A DNA stretch of 64,000 nucleotides, taken from NCBI GenBank assembly GCA_016790815.1, contig JAEUOG010000018.1:42175-106174 (forward strand), in the 5' to 3' direction. This document shows positions 45,851 through 55,169 of this stretch, piece by piece; positions within the stretch are counted from its first letter, which is position 1, and each line of letters starts with the position of its first letter. The notes beneath the pieces are model-generated. The model saw nothing but the letters and a program-made list of their open reading frames with translations, did not search any database and was not told the DNA's origin. Origin of the DNA: Dechloromonas sp. Lineage in GTDB: Bacteria; Pseudomonadota; Gammaproteobacteria; Burkholderiales; Rhodocyclaceae. A program made the position numbers and the translations under genes.

Positions 45851-46608
45851 ATGCCAGGCAGAATCCGTCGGGCATTGGCCGCCGTTGCGGCGACCACCGC
45901 ATTGCGGGAAAGGCCGCGAAGCTCGGCCAGGGCATCGGCGATACGCAGCAGTTCGGCGGGAGAATTGCGGCCACCGTTGAGCCAGGCCGCCGGGATGTCC
46001 GGCGCATCCGTTTCTAGCACGATGGATTCGAGCGGGAGCGTTTTGGCCAGTTCGCGGATTCGCGTCGAGCCATCAAACGTCATCGTCCCGCCAAAGCCAA
46101 GCGCGAAGCCAAGCTTGATGAATTCATCGGCTTGCTGCCGACTACCGTTGAAGGCATGGGCGATGCCGCCGCGCACGCCAATCCGGCGCAGTTGCTTGAG
46201 CACCGGATCGACCGCCCGGCGGACATGGAGCAAGACGGGCATATCGAACTCGCGGGCGATCTTGAGTTGTTCGACGAAATAATGCTCCTGACGCACAGGA
46301 TCGACATCGGTGACGAAATGATCGAGGCCGATTTCGCCGACCGCCACCGCTTTCTCCCGCGCCAGCCACTGGCGCAACGCGGAAAGGTCCGTCTCGCCGG
46401 CCCGCATGACGTAGAGCGGATGAATGCCATAAGCCGCGACACAACCGGAATAGCGCTCGGCCGTCGATTTCGTGCCCCAAAATCCGTCGACCGCAACAGC
46501 CGGGATCACGATTCTTTCCACCCCTGCTGCGACTGCCGCCGCGTGCACCGCATCCCGATCGGCATCGAATTCAGCCGCATCGAGATGGCAGTGGGTGTCG
46601 ATCATCAT
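45847..46608 (-). CDS. TatD-family metal-dependent hydrolase
   Basis: A 253-residue amidohydrolase-fold protein of the TatD DNase family. Metal-binding residues are seen as IDTHCHLD at the start, GEIGLDHF, HVRRA, HAFNG and ETDAPDIP near the end. Family members act as 3' to 5' exonucleases or D-aminoacyl-tRNA hydrolases; the substrate here is unknown. I chose ATG 46608, overlapping the dadA stop codon as ATGA; the frame extends 180 bases further inside dadA, which is not credible. Confidence 0.85.
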   Translation of the reverse strand: MMIDTHCHLDAAEFDADRDAVHAAAVAAGVERIVIPAVAVDGFWGTKSTAERYSGCVAAYGIHPLYVMRAGETDLSALRQWLAREKAVAVGEIGLDHFVTDVDPVRQEHYFVEQLKIAREFDMPVLLHVRRAVDPVLKQLRRIGVRGGIAHAFNGSRQQADEFIKLGFALGFGGTMTFDGSTRIRELAKTLPLESIVLETDAPDIPAAWLNGGRNSPAELLRIADALAELRGLSRNAVVAATAANARRILPGI

Positions 46609-47855
46609 TTCAAAAACGGAAAATCCGGCTCGGGCAGTGTGCCGCTGATCAGTTCGGCCAGCGAGGCGCCCGAGCCACAGGCCATGGTCCAGCCCAGCGT
46701 GCCGTGGCCGGTATTGAGCCACAGGTTGCCAAATCGCGTCCGGCCAATGATCGGCACATTCGATGGTGTCGCCGGGCGGAGTCCGCACCAGAACTCCGGT
46801 TCGCCGACCGTTTTCAACTCGGGGAAAAGCTGGCGCGTGCGCGCAATCAGCGCCTGACAGCGCACCGGGTTGAGATCAAGGTTATAACCGTTGAACTCAG
46901 CCGTACCGGCGACCCGCAGGCGATTTCCAAGGCGGGAAAAAACAAGCTTGCGCTCGTCGTCCGTCAGGCTGACCGTTGGCGCGACGCTCCCCTCGGCCAA
47001 CGTCAGCGTCGCGGAGTAGCCCTTGGCCGGATAAACCGGCAAGCTGATGCCCAGTGGTTTGACGAGCAGCGGCGAATAGCTGCCGAGCGCAACGACATAG
47101 GCATCCGCGGTCAGCAATTCAGCGCCCTCGGGACCGCGGACGACAACACCGGCAACCTTGCTGCCACCGGATGCGATGCGCTCAACAGCCACACCGTACC
47201 GAAATTCGACCCCAGTGGCACTCGCCCGCTTTGCGAGTGCACGGGTGAATTTGTGTGCATCCCCGGACTCGTCAGACCGTGTGTAGTCGCCGCCGACCAG
47301 CAGATCCCGCGCACCAGCCAGCGCCGGTTCAATTTTGAGACATTTTTCGGTGTCGACCGCAAGACGATCCAACCCGAGGTGGCGCATGTGTTGGGCAACC
47401 TCAAGGGCGACCGCAAGCTCGGCGCGGTCGGTGTAGATGTGAAGGATGCCGCGCTCGAGATGATCGTACTCAAGGCCCAGTTCCTGGCGCAGTGACTGCA
47501 GGCATCCACGGCTATATACAGCCATGGCCACGATCGCCTCCATGTTCCGGCGTGTGGAACCGGGCAGACATTCACCGAGGAAGCGAAGCCCCCAGGCCAG
47601 TTGCGCCGGATCGGCACGCCAGCGCCAGAGCAAGGGCGCGTCTTCGCGCCCCAGCCACTTGCGCAAACGAACCAGCGCGTGCGGATTGGCCCACGGCTCA
47701 GCGTGCGACACCGAAATCTGCCCGCCATTGGCGAAGCTGGTTTCGTTGCCGGCCACCGGCTGACGATCGATGACCGTGACCTGATGCCCGGCGCGGGCGA
47801 GATACCACGCACTTGCCGTGCCGACCACCCCGGCACCCAGCACGAGTACTCTCAA
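46605..47855 (-). CDS. dadA: D-amino acid dehydrogenase, small subunit-like FAD protein
   Basis: It oxidises D-amino acids (D-alanine in the model enzyme) and passes electrons to the respiratory chain. The 416 residues start with the FAD-binding fold VLVLGAGVVGTASAWYLARAG and keep the DadA-typical ERGILHIYTD and the C-terminal GHGTLGWTMACGSG. It overlaps spoT upstream and tatD downstream by four bases each (ATGA), so it is translated from a coupled transcript. No alanine racemase (dadX) is beside it. Confidence 0.9.
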   Translation of the reverse strand: MRVLVLGAGVVGTASAWYLARAGHQVTVIDRQPVAGNETSFANGGQISVSHAEPWANPHALVRLRKWLGREDAPLLWRWRADPAQLAWGLRFLGECLPGSTRRNMEAIVAMAVYSRGCLQSLRQELGLEYDHLERGILHIYTDRAELAVALEVAQHMRHLGLDRLAVDTEKCLKIEPALAGARDLLVGGDYTRSDESGDAHKFTRALAKRASATGVEFRYGVAVERIASGGSKVAGVVVRGPEGAELLTADAYVVALGSYSPLLVKPLGISLPVYPAKGYSATLTLAEGSVAPTVSLTDDERKLVFSRLGNRLRVAGTAEFNGYNLDLNPVRCQALIARTRQLFPELKTVGEPEFWCGLRPATPSNVPIIGRTRFGNLWLNTGHGTLGWTMACGSGASLAELISGTLPEPDFPFLK

Positions 47856-50005
47856 GTGTCGCCTCCCCTTTCACGGGTAATGCGGGTCACTTCGGGAATG
47901 TGGCGCATGCCACGCATGACCGACGCCAGGTGATTGCGATGAGCAACCTGAATCGTGAAGCGGAGCGAGGTGAACAGCCTTTCCGGATCGGCATCCATGG
48001 CGACATGCTCGATGTTCGAGCCTGCCTCGGCAATTGCCGACGCGACCTGGGCCAGCACGCCACGCGCGTTCTTGACTTCGACCTTGATCCGAATCTCGAA
48101 GAGCTTGCCCTCTTCCGGCTCCCACTCTACATCGATCCACTTCTGCGGCTCGGCCGAACGCGATTTGCGGATGGCGGGGCAGTCGTGCGTATGTATGATC
48201 AGGCCACTACCCTTGCGGATCGAGCCGATGATCGGGTCACCGGGAATCGGCTGGCAACAGCTCGCCAGCTGGATGGCCATGCCCTCGGTGCCGTGGATGG
48301 CCAGCGCCATACCGCTCGGCACCTCGTTCGCCATGTTTTCACGTGCCAGCAGCCGGCGGGCGACGACGGAAGGCAGGCGCTTGCCCAGCCCGATCTCCGT
48401 ATAGACCTCTTCAATACTCTTCTGGCCACCGGCCTTGACCATCTGGTCCCATACCTCGGTCGGAATCGAGATCGGCACGACACCGAGCGACAGCAGTTCC
48501 TGGCGCAGCAGGCGCTCGCCGAGGCGGGCCGATTCCTCGTTCTGCATGGTGCGCAGGAAATGGCGGATCTTGCTGCGTGCCCTGCCCGTCTTGACGTAGG
48601 TCAGCCAGACCGGATTGGGGCTGGCCTGCGGCGAGGTGATGATCTCTACCAGATCGCCGTTGCGCAGGTCGGTGCGCAGCGGCGCCAGTTCGTGATTGAC
48701 GCGTGCTGCCGAGCAGCGGTGGCCAACGTCGGTATGCACGGCATAGGCGAAGTCGACCACGGTCGCGCCACGCGGCATGGCCATGATCTTGCCCTTGGGC
48801 GTAAAAACGTAGACCTCGTCCGGGAAGAGATCAATCTTGACGTTCTCGAAGAACTCGGCCGAGTCGCTGGTCTGCATCTCGAGCAGAGACTGCAGCCACT
48901 TGTGCGTCTTGATCTGCAGGTCGGCACTCGACTCGTCCATGTCCTTGTACAGCCAGTGCGCGGCCACACCTTCCTGCGCGACGTTGTGCATTTCGCGCGT
49001 GCGAATCTGGACTTCGACCGGCGTTCCGTAGGGACCAATCAGTGTCGTATGCAGCGACTGATAGCCATTTGCCTTGGGAATCGCGATGTAGTCCTTGAAC
49101 TTGCCGGGCACCGGCTTGAACAGGCTATGCAACGCGCCGAGCGCCAGATAGCAGGTCGGCACGTTATCAACGACGACGCGGAAGCCATAAATGTCGAGCA
49201 CCTGCGAAAACGACAGATGCTTCTCCTTCATCTTGCGGAAAATCGAGTACAGACTCTTCTCGCGACCGAACACCTCGGCCTTCAGGCCGGCATGCGCCAG
49301 CTTGTCGTTGATGCCATCAAGAATCCGCGTCAGCAGCTCCTTGCGGTTGCCGTGCGCTGTCTTCAGCGCCTTGGTCAGCACGGCCGCGCGATGCGGGTGG
49401 ATAAGGCGGAACGAGGTGTCCTGCAATTCGCGGTAGAGCTTGTTGAGGCCCAGCCGCAACGCGATCGGCGCGTAGATTTCCAGTGTTTCGCGGGCGATGC
49501 GGGTGCGCTTGTCGGCACGCATTGCCGACATCGTCGCCAGGTTGTGCTGACGGTCGGCCAGCTTGATGAGCACAACGCGCAAATCGCGCGCCATAGCCAT
49601 CAGCATCTTGCGGAAATTCTCGGCCTGCGCTTCCTGGTAAGAAGCAAATTCCATCTTGTCGAGCTTGGACAACCCATCGACCAGCTCCGCGACTTCCTTG
49701 CCGAATTTCTCCGCCAGTTCGTGCTTGGTCGAACCGGTATCCTCCAGCACATCGTGGAGAAGCGCTGCAGCAATGGCGTCGACATCCATCCGCCACTCGA
49801 CGACGGCGCCGGCAACGGCCAGCGGATGCGTGATGTATGGTTCCCCCGACATGCGCCGCTGGCTGGCGTGCGCCTTCGCTGCGTAGACATACGCAGCCTT
49901 GATTTTCTCTAGATCGGCAGGGGAAAGATAATCGAGACTATCGAGGAAAACCCGGTAGGCGGGCTCCTCTTCAGCAGGCGGCAGCGTTGATGGCGCGGAA
50001 TCCAT
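47852..50005 (-). CDS. spoT: Bifunctional (p)ppGpp synthetase/hydrolase SpoT
   Basis: It makes and degrades (p)ppGpp, the stringent-response signal. The 717 residues have the hydrolase HD domain with intact LLHDVLEDT near residue 85, the synthetase region (HLSFSQVLDIYGFRVVV and YIAIPKANGYQSLHT), a TGS domain (VYVFTPKGKIMAMPRGAT) and a C-terminal ACT domain. It follows rpoZ by 21 bases, the standard gmk-rpoZ-spoT arrangement. Confidence 0.96.
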   Translation of the reverse strand: MDSAPSTLPPAEEEPAYRVFLDSLDYLSPADLEKIKAAYVYAAKAHASQRRMSGEPYITHPLAVAGAVVEWRMDVDAIAAALLHDVLEDTGSTKHELAEKFGKEVAELVDGLSKLDKMEFASYQEAQAENFRKMLMAMARDLRVVLIKLADRQHNLATMSAMRADKRTRIARETLEIYAPIALRLGLNKLYRELQDTSFRLIHPHRAAVLTKALKTAHGNRKELLTRILDGINDKLAHAGLKAEVFGREKSLYSIFRKMKEKHLSFSQVLDIYGFRVVVDNVPTCYLALGALHSLFKPVPGKFKDYIAIPKANGYQSLHTTLIGPYGTPVEVQIRTREMHNVAQEGVAAHWLYKDMDESSADLQIKTHKWLQSLLEMQTSDSAEFFENVKIDLFPDEVYVFTPKGKIMAMPRGATVVDFAYAVHTDVGHRCSAARVNHELAPLRTDLRNGDLVEIITSPQASPNPVWLTYVKTGRARSKIRHFLRTMQNEESARLGERLLRQELLSLGVVPISIPTEVWDQMVKAGGQKSIEEVYTEIGLGKRLPSVVARRLLARENMANEVPSGMALAIHGTEGMAIQLASCCQPIPGDPIIGSIRKGSGLIIHTHDCPAIRKSRSAEPQKWIDVEWEPEEGKLFEIRIKVEVKNARGVLAQVASAIAEAGSNIEHVAMDADPERLFTSLRFTIQVAHRNHLASVMRGMRHIPEVTRITRERGGDT

Positions 50006-50026
50006 CAGTCTTCACCGCCCCTGCTT

Positions 50027-50233
50027 TCAGGACTGTCCGCGGTTGAGCACTTCCAGACCGATCTTGCCGGCACCCATTTCCTTCAGCGCAACGACCGTCG
50101 GCTTGTGCTTCTCGGCGTCGACCAGCGGCGTCGCGCCATTGGCCAGCTGGCGGGCGCGGTGGGCGGCAGCCAGGGTCATCATGAAGCGATTGGGGATTTT
50201 TTTCAGACAGTCATCAACGGTAACGCGAGCCAT
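50027..50233 (-). CDS. rpoZ: RNA polymerase omega subunit
   Basis: The small subunit that helps assemble RNA polymerase and contributes to the ppGpp site. The 68 residues begin [17 protein letters not shown] and contain AAAHRARQL, the signature segment. It lies between gmk and spoT. Confidence 0.95.
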   Translation of the reverse strand: MARVTVDDCLKKIPNRFMMTLAAAHRARQLANGATPLVDAEKHKPTVVALKEMGAGKIGLEVLNRGQS

Positions 50234-50246
50234 GGGAACCTCAAAA

Positions 50247-50855
50247 TCAGATCATTCTTTGAAACAGGGCGGCGTGGCGGGCACGCTGAGCCCCAAAGCT
50301 CAGACGGGAGGCGCGCACAACAGCGCACAGATCATCCAGAGCCTGAGCCAACTGGTCGTTAATAATAACATAGTCGAATTCCCCGACATGGCGCATTTCG
50401 GCCTGCGCAGCGGCAAGACGGCGGGAAATGACGTCGGCACTGTCGGTGCCGCGGCCGGTCAGGCGACGGGTCAGCTCCTCCATCGACGGCGGCAGGATGA
50501 AGACACCGATCGCCTGCGGAAACAACTGGCGCACCTGCTGAGCCCCCTGCCAGTCAATCTCGAGCAAAACGTCTTGATCCGCCGCCAACTGGTCGGCAAT
50601 CCATTTCTTCGAGGTGCCGTAGAAATTGCCATGCACTTCGGCCCACTCCAGGAACTCGTGACGGCCGATCATGGCCTGGAAGTCGGTGGCATCGACAAAG
50701 TGATATTCGCGTCCGTTTTCCTCACCCGGACGGGGCGCCCGGGTGGTGTAGGAAATTGAAAGCTGAACGGCCGTCTCCTGCTCAAGCAGCATTCGAACCA
50801 GCGTCGTCTTGCCGGCACCAGACGGTGCAGCCACCACATATAGATTTCCAGCCAT
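50247..50855 (-). CDS. gmk: Guanylate kinase
   Basis: It converts GMP to GDP with ATP. The 202 residues hold the P-loop APSGAGKTT, the GMP-binding residues around [11 protein letters not shown] and the [11 protein letters not shown] segment. I chose ATG 50855 (MAGNLYVV), with GAGGG eight bases upstream; the frame is open 42 bases further. A terminator-like hairpin lies only about ten bases before the start codon, between the end of yicC and gmk. Confidence 0.95.
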   Translation of the reverse strand: MAGNLYVVAAPSGAGKTTLVRMLLEQETAVQLSISYTTRAPRPGEENGREYHFVDATDFQAMIGRHEFLEWAEVHGNFYGTSKKWIADQLAADQDVLLEIDWQGAQQVRQLFPQAIGVFILPPSMEELTRRLTGRGTDSADVISRRLAAAQAEMRHVGEFDYVIINDQLAQALDDLCAVVRASRLSFGAQRARHAALFQRMI

Positions 50856-50864
50856 CGGAACCCT

Positions 50865-50887
50865 CAAAAAACGCCCGCTGAGGCGGG
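50865..50887 (-). terminator. Terminator-like hairpin just upstream of gmk
   Basis: On the minus strand CCCGC (50883-50887) pairs with GCGGG (50874-50878) around CTCA, followed by CG and six T. Its T-run ends close to the gmk ribosome site. It may end yicC transcription or act as an attenuator for gmk. Confidence 0.55.
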
Positions 50888-50904
50888 AATACCACATTCA
50901 ATCG

Positions 50905-50932
50905 TGCCTGCTGCGGTCAACCAGGAAAAAAC
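50905..50932 (-). repeat. Dispersed CGGTTGACCG repeat, intergenic copy (yicC-gmk)
   Basis: TGCCTGCTGCGGTCAACC (50905-50922) matches 27271-27288 base for base, followed by AGGAAAAAACACC, one base longer than the standard core. It lies between yicC and the hairpin before gmk. Confidence 0.6.
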
Positions 50933-50985
50933 ACCAAAACTGAAACTGGCCTGCGCGGTACGCTGGCCATGGCAACACACACGGT

Positions 50986-51852
50986 TTACTCCAGATTCTG
51001 AATCTGCTCGCGCATCTGCTCGATAAGCAGCTTGAGTTCCATCGAGGCCTGCGAAACCTCGGTAATCGCCGATTTCGAGCCAAGCGTATTGGCTTCGCGA
51101 TTGAGTTCCTGCATCAGAAAATCAAGGCGCTTGCCGCAGGCGCCGCCCTGTTTGAGCACGCGTTCGACCTCGTCGAGATGGGTGCTCAGGCGGGAAAGCT
51201 CCTCGGCAACATCGATGCGCGTTGCGAAAACAGCCACCTCCTGCAGTACGCGGTCGTCGCTGACGCCGCCCAGTGCTTCGGTCAGGCGCAGACGCAGTTT
51301 TTCGGTATAGATGGCTTGCGCTTCGGGAATGCGCGGCGCGACGCGGCTGACAATATCGCGCATGGCCTTGACGCGGTCGATGATGGTTTCGGCCAGCTTG
51401 TCGCCTTCGCGGCCGCGGGTCGCCGTGAAATCGACAAGCGCGTCACGCGCCAGCGCCATGACTTCGGGACTCAGCGCAGCGAAATCAACATTCTGTTCGC
51501 CGAACATGCCGGGCCAACGCAAGGTCTCGTTGACCGACAGCGGTGCTGCTTCCGGCATTTCGCCGCGCACGCGTTCGCTCAGCGATTTGAGGGTAGCCAG
51601 CAAATCGTTGTTGATTTTGAGCTGATCTGCCTTGGCGGCCGCCGCATTGAATGAAAGACGGCACTCGACTTTGCCACGCGTGATGCGGGCGGCCAGCATT
51701 TCGCGCAGCGGAATCTCCAGCGCCCGCAGATCTTCGGCAACCCGAAAATGAAAATCCAGATAGCGTGAGTTCACGCTTTTTAGCTCAAGTTGCAGCGTTC
51801 CGTGCTCTAAATCACGCGTCTTGACGGCATAACCGGTCATACTACAAATCAT
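50986..51852 (-). CDS. yicC: YicC-family protein (endoribonuclease-like)
   Basis: A 288-residue member of the YicC/YloC family, known to affect small-RNA turnover and to act as an endoribonuclease in some bacteria. It starts MICSMTGYAVKTRDLEHG and ends with the conserved helical DUF1732-type region (SRLSTHLDEVERVL, QELNREANTLGSKS, ELKLLIEQMREQIQNLE). It is divergent from the kinase/phosphatase pair and upstream of gmk, as in many Proteobacteria. Confidence 0.9.
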   Translation of the reverse strand: MICSMTGYAVKTRDLEHGTLQLELKSVNSRYLDFHFRVAEDLRALEIPLREMLAARITRGKVECRLSFNAAAAKADQLKINNDLLATLKSLSERVRGEMPEAAPLSVNETLRWPGMFGEQNVDFAALSPEVMALARDALVDFTATRGREGDKLAETIIDRVKAMRDIVSRVAPRIPEAQAIYTEKLRLRLTEALGGVSDDRVLQEVAVFATRIDVAEELSRLSTHLDEVERVLKQGGACGKRLDFLMQELNREANTLGSKSAITEVSQASMELKLLIEQMREQIQNLE

Positions 51853-51928
51853 TGTCGGGAATCCCTTGCTTTACAGTCCGGACAACACGCCCGAAAATGC
51901 CTGAAATTGCATCATAACCGCGAGCTCC

Positions 51929-52876
51929 ATGGCGCAACAAGCCAATCAGCCGTTACCCAACGGTCACCTTCTGGAAGAGTACACAATAGACCGCCAGCTT
52001 TCGCTAGGCGGCTTTTCTATTGTGTACCTGGCGACCGACACGGCCGGCCGACAGGTAGCCATCAAGGAATACCTGCCCAACAGTCTGGCCCTGCGCACCC
52101 GGGGTGATATCCACCCAGTCATTTCGGCCGAGCATCTGGGCGCCTTCCGCTACGGAATGAAGTGCTTTTTCGAGGAAGGCCGCGCCTTGGCACGCCTGTC
52201 CCATCCGAACGTGATCCGAGTACTGAATTTTTTTCGTGCCAACGAAACCGTTTACATGGTCATGGAGTACGAGCACGGCCGGACACTGCAGGAGTTCATC
52301 CAGAAACACCAGGGGCATATCTCGGAACGCTTCATGCGCGGCGTGTTCACCCGCATGCTGAACGGTCTGCGCGAGGTGCACTCGAACAAGCTGCTGCATC
52401 TCGACCTCAAGCCTTCGAACATTTACCTGCGCGGCGACAACACACCCGTCCTCATCGACTTTGGCGCCGCCCGCCAGACGCTGATCACTGACCAACCCAT
52501 CCTCAAGCCGATGTACACCCCTGGCTTCGCCTCGCCCGAACATTACGGCTCGCGCAAGGATCTCGGCCCATGGAGCGATATCTACAGCGTCGGCGCTTCG
52601 ATGTATGCATGCCTGGCCGGCAGCGCGCCGCAGGCTGCTGATTCGCGCATGAAGAAGGACACACTCGCGCCAGCCATGATGCGCTGGGATGGCCAGTTTT
52701 CCGATCGCCTGCTTGAAATCATCGACTGGTGCCTCAACCTCAACCACCTTTACCGTCCGCAGAGTGTATTCGCCCTGCAGAAGGCGCTCGTCGAGACGGT
52801 CACACCTCCCCACCCGAAGCCCTCGCCAAACTGGATCGGCCGCTTCGTCAATAAGCTCAGGAAGCCGACTCAATGA
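51929..52876 (+). CDS. Ser/Thr protein kinase, PknB-like, non-RD
   Basis: A 315-residue kinase with no obvious membrane segment. The Gly-rich loop (LSLGGFSIVYLA), ATP-binding Lys46 in VAIKEYLP, catalytic HLDLKPSN (Asp159) and metal-binding DFG (Asp177) are all present. The HRD motif reads HLD, so activation-loop phosphorylation may not be required (non-RD). It overlaps the PP2C gene by four bases (ATGA). The substrates are unknown. The likely context is envelope or growth control, beside rph. Confidence 0.85.
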   Translation: MAQQANQPLPNGHLLEEYTIDRQLSLGGFSIVYLATDTAGRQVAIKEYLPNSLALRTRGDIHPVISAEHLGAFRYGMKCFFEEGRALARLSHPNVIRVLNFFRANETVYMVMEYEHGRTLQEFIQKHQGHISERFMRGVFTRMLNGLREVHSNKLLHLDLKPSNIYLRGDNTPVLIDFGAARQTLITDQPILKPMYTPGFASPEHYGSRKDLGPWSDIYSVGASMYACLAGSAPQAADSRMKKDTLAPAMMRWDGQFSDRLLEIIDWCLNLNHLYRPQSVFALQKALVETVTPPHPKPSPNWIGRFVNKLRKPTQ

Positions 52877-53799
52877 GATTCACGATCTACCAGGAAAGCC
52901 GCGTGGGCGGCCGGGCCAACAACGAGGACCGGACGACGTATTGCTATTCACGCGACGCCCTGTTGATGGTCGTTGCCGATGGCATGGGTGGGCACCACTA
53001 CGGTGAAATCGCGGCACAAATCGCCGTTCAGACGCTGGCCGATTCATTTCAGCGCGAAGCCCGCCCCCTCCTGACAGACCCTTTCCGATTCCTGCAGAAG
53101 GGCATGACCAATGCCCACCACGCCATTCTCGACTACGCCGCCCGGCATAACCTGAAGGACACGCCACGCACGACCTGCGTCGCCTGCGTCGTGCAGGACA
53201 ACGTGGCCTACTGGGCGCATGCCGGCGACTCGCGGCTGTATCTGATCCGTGACGGCAAGCTCATCGTCCAGACCAAGGATCACTCGCGCATCCGGCTGCT
53301 CGTTGAGGAAGGCATGATTACCGAGGCTCAGGCCGTTTTTCATCCGGACCGCAACAAGATCTACAGCTGCCTCGGCAGTCCGCATCCACCGGAAATCGAA
53401 TTCTCGCGCAAGACGCCGCTCAAGCATGGCGACGTCGTGCTGCTCAGCACCGACGGTCTTTGGGGCGAAATGCCGGGCGAGATGATGGCTGCCGCCTTGA
53501 AGGGCGCCAATATTCTGCAAGCCGTGCCGATGTTGCTCAACCAGGCCGAATTGAAGGGTGGCGCCCATGGCGACAATCTGTCGGTCGTCGCCGTGCGCTG
53601 GGAAGACGCCTACGTCGAGGATGCGAGCAGCGCCATTTCAACGCAGACAATGAGCCAGGAAGAAGTCACCACACGGCTCGACGAATTTGGCCGGAATCCC
53701 TCGTACAAGAGCGATCTCAGTGAAGACGAGATCGAGCGGGCAATCGAGGAAATCCGTGCCGCCATCGACAAATACACCCCAGGCACCCCGAAAAAATAA
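52873..53799 (+). CDS. PP2C-type Ser/Thr protein phosphatase
   Basis: A 308-residue metal-dependent phosphatase predicted to reverse the partner kinase. It begins [20 protein letters not shown] and contains the metal motifs [12 protein letters not shown] (Asp36), [13 protein letters not shown] and STDGLWGEM; the final Asp lies in [13 protein letters not shown]-terminal tail of about 60 residues is charged and helical. The gene overlaps the kinase by four bases and precedes rph by 8. Confidence 0.88.
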   Translation: MRFTIYQESRVGGRANNEDRTTYCYSRDALLMVVADGMGGHHYGEIAAQIAVQTLADSFQREARPLLTDPFRFLQKGMTNAHHAILDYAARHNLKDTPRTTCVACVVQDNVAYWAHAGDSRLYLIRDGKLIVQTKDHSRIRLLVEEGMITEAQAVFHPDRNKIYSCLGSPHPPEIEFSRKTPLKHGDVVLLSTDGLWGEMPGEMMAAALKGANILQAVPMLLNQAELKGGAHGDNLSVVAVRWEDAYVEDASSAISTQTMSQEEVTTRLDEFGRNPSYKSDLSEDEIERAIEEIRAAIDKYTPGTPKK

Positions 53800-53807
53800 G
53801 GAACACC

Positions 53808-54524
53808 ATGCGCCCCAGCCAACGCCAGCCGGATCAGCTCCGCACCGTCAAGATCACCCGCAATTTCACGCGCCACGCCGAAGGCTCGGTGCTCATCGAA
53901 ATGGGCGACACCCGCGTGCTGTGCACGGCCAGCGTCGAGGAAAGCCTGCCGCCCTTCCTGCGCGGCAAGGGCCAGGGCTGGGTGACGGCCGAATACGGCA
54001 TGCTGCCGCGCGCCACGCATACCCGCTCGTCGCGCGAGGCAGCCAAGGGCAAGCAGACCGGCCGGACGCAGGAAATCCAGCGACTTATCGGCCGCAGCCT
54101 GCGTGCCGTGACCGACCTCAAGGCTCTGGGCGAACGTCAGATCACGCTCGACTGCGACGTCCTGCAGGCTGACGGCGGCACCCGCTGCGCCTCGATCACC
54201 GGCGCCTGGGTCGCCCTCTACGAAGCCTGCGAAAAGCTGGTCACCGCCGGCAAGCTGCCGGCCAACCCGGTGCGCGACCACGTCGCCGCCATTTCGGTCG
54301 GCATTTACAAGGGCGCGCCAGTGCTCGACCTCGATTACCCGGAAGACTCCGACTGCGACACTGACATGAACGTCGTGATGACCGGCAACGGCGGCATCGT
54401 CGAAATCCAGGGCACGGCCGAAGGCGAACCGTTCACTCGCGAACAGATGAGCGTGCTTGTTGACCTGGCCACCATGGGCATTCGCCAGCTGACCGCCGCC
54501 CAGCAAAGCGCCCTAGCAGAGTGA
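53808..54524 (+). CDS. rph: Ribonuclease PH
   Basis: A 3' to 5' phosphorolytic exoribonuclease that trims tRNA ends. The 238 residues show [53 protein letters not shown] and the phosphate-site region, matching normal length. It follows the PP2C gene by 8 bases and precedes rdgB. Confidence 0.95.
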   Translation: MRPSQRQPDQLRTVKITRNFTRHAEGSVLIEMGDTRVLCTASVEESLPPFLRGKGQGWVTAEYGMLPRATHTRSSREAAKGKQTGRTQEIQRLIGRSLRAVTDLKALGERQITLDCDVLQADGGTRCASITGAWVALYEACEKLVTAGKLPANPVRDHVAAISVGIYKGAPVLDLDYPEDSDCDTDMNVVMTGNGGIVEIQGTAEGEPFTREQMSVLVDLATMGIRQLTAAQQSALAE

Positions 54525-54532
54525 GTTCCGGC

Positions 54533-55120
54533 ATGAAAAAGCTCGTCCTTGCCTCGAACAACGCCAAGAAAATGAAGGAGCTCAACGCGCTACTGGCGCC
54601 GCTTGGCTTTGAAGTCATTCCGCAGGGGCAACTCGGCATTCCCGAAGCCGAAGAGCCGTATTGCACCTTCGTTGAAAACGCCCTGACCAAGGCCCGCCAT
54701 GCCGCAAAGCACAGTGGCCTGCCGGCGCTGGCCGATGATTCCGGCCTGTGCGTTGCCGCACTCGGCGGCGCTCCCGGCGTCTATTCGGCGCGCTATGCCG
54801 GTGAACCGAAATCGGACACCCGCAACAACGAAAAACTGCTCGCCGAGCTCGCCGGCCAGAGTGACCGTCGCGCCCACTTCGCCTGCGTCCTCGTGCTGGT
54901 TCGTTCTGCCGAAGACCCGCAACCGATCATCGCCGAAGGCGAGTGGCACGGCACCATCCTCGACGCCCAACGCGGCGCCGACGGCTTCGGCTACGATCCG
55001 CTGTTCTACGTCCCGACACACTGCCAGACGGCAGCCGAGCTCGACGGCGCGATCAAAAACAAGTTGTCGCATCGCGGCCAGGCGATGCAGAAACTCATCG
55101 CCCGCCTGCCCGCGCTCTAA
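54533..55120 (+). CDS. rdgB: XTP/dITP diphosphatase (RdgB/HAM1)
   Basis: It removes non-canonical purine triphosphates (XTP, dITP, ITP). The 195 residues begin MKKLVLASNNAKKMKEL and hold SNN, ADDSGL, GVYSARYAG and FGYDPLFYVP, all family motifs. I chose ATG 54533; a GTG at 54521 overlapping the rph stop codon is the alternative. It is directly followed by hemW. Confidence 0.94.
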   Translation: MKKLVLASNNAKKMKELNALLAPLGFEVIPQGQLGIPEAEEPYCTFVENALTKARHAAKHSGLPALADDSGLCVAALGGAPGVYSARYAGEPKSDTRNNEKLLAELAGQSDRRAHFACVLVLVRSAEDPQPIIAEGEWHGTILDAQRGADGFGYDPLFYVPTHCQTAAELDGAIKNKLSHRGQAMQKLIARLPAL

Positions 55121-55169
55121 TTTCGTGGCACGCACCATTCCCATTTTTGCCCAAAAAACGGCGTCGACC

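Noticed and set aside
54699-55169. Upstream extension of the hemW frame through rdgB
   Set aside because: It overlaps rdgB in another frame and shows no HemW similarity; family similarity starts at 55170.
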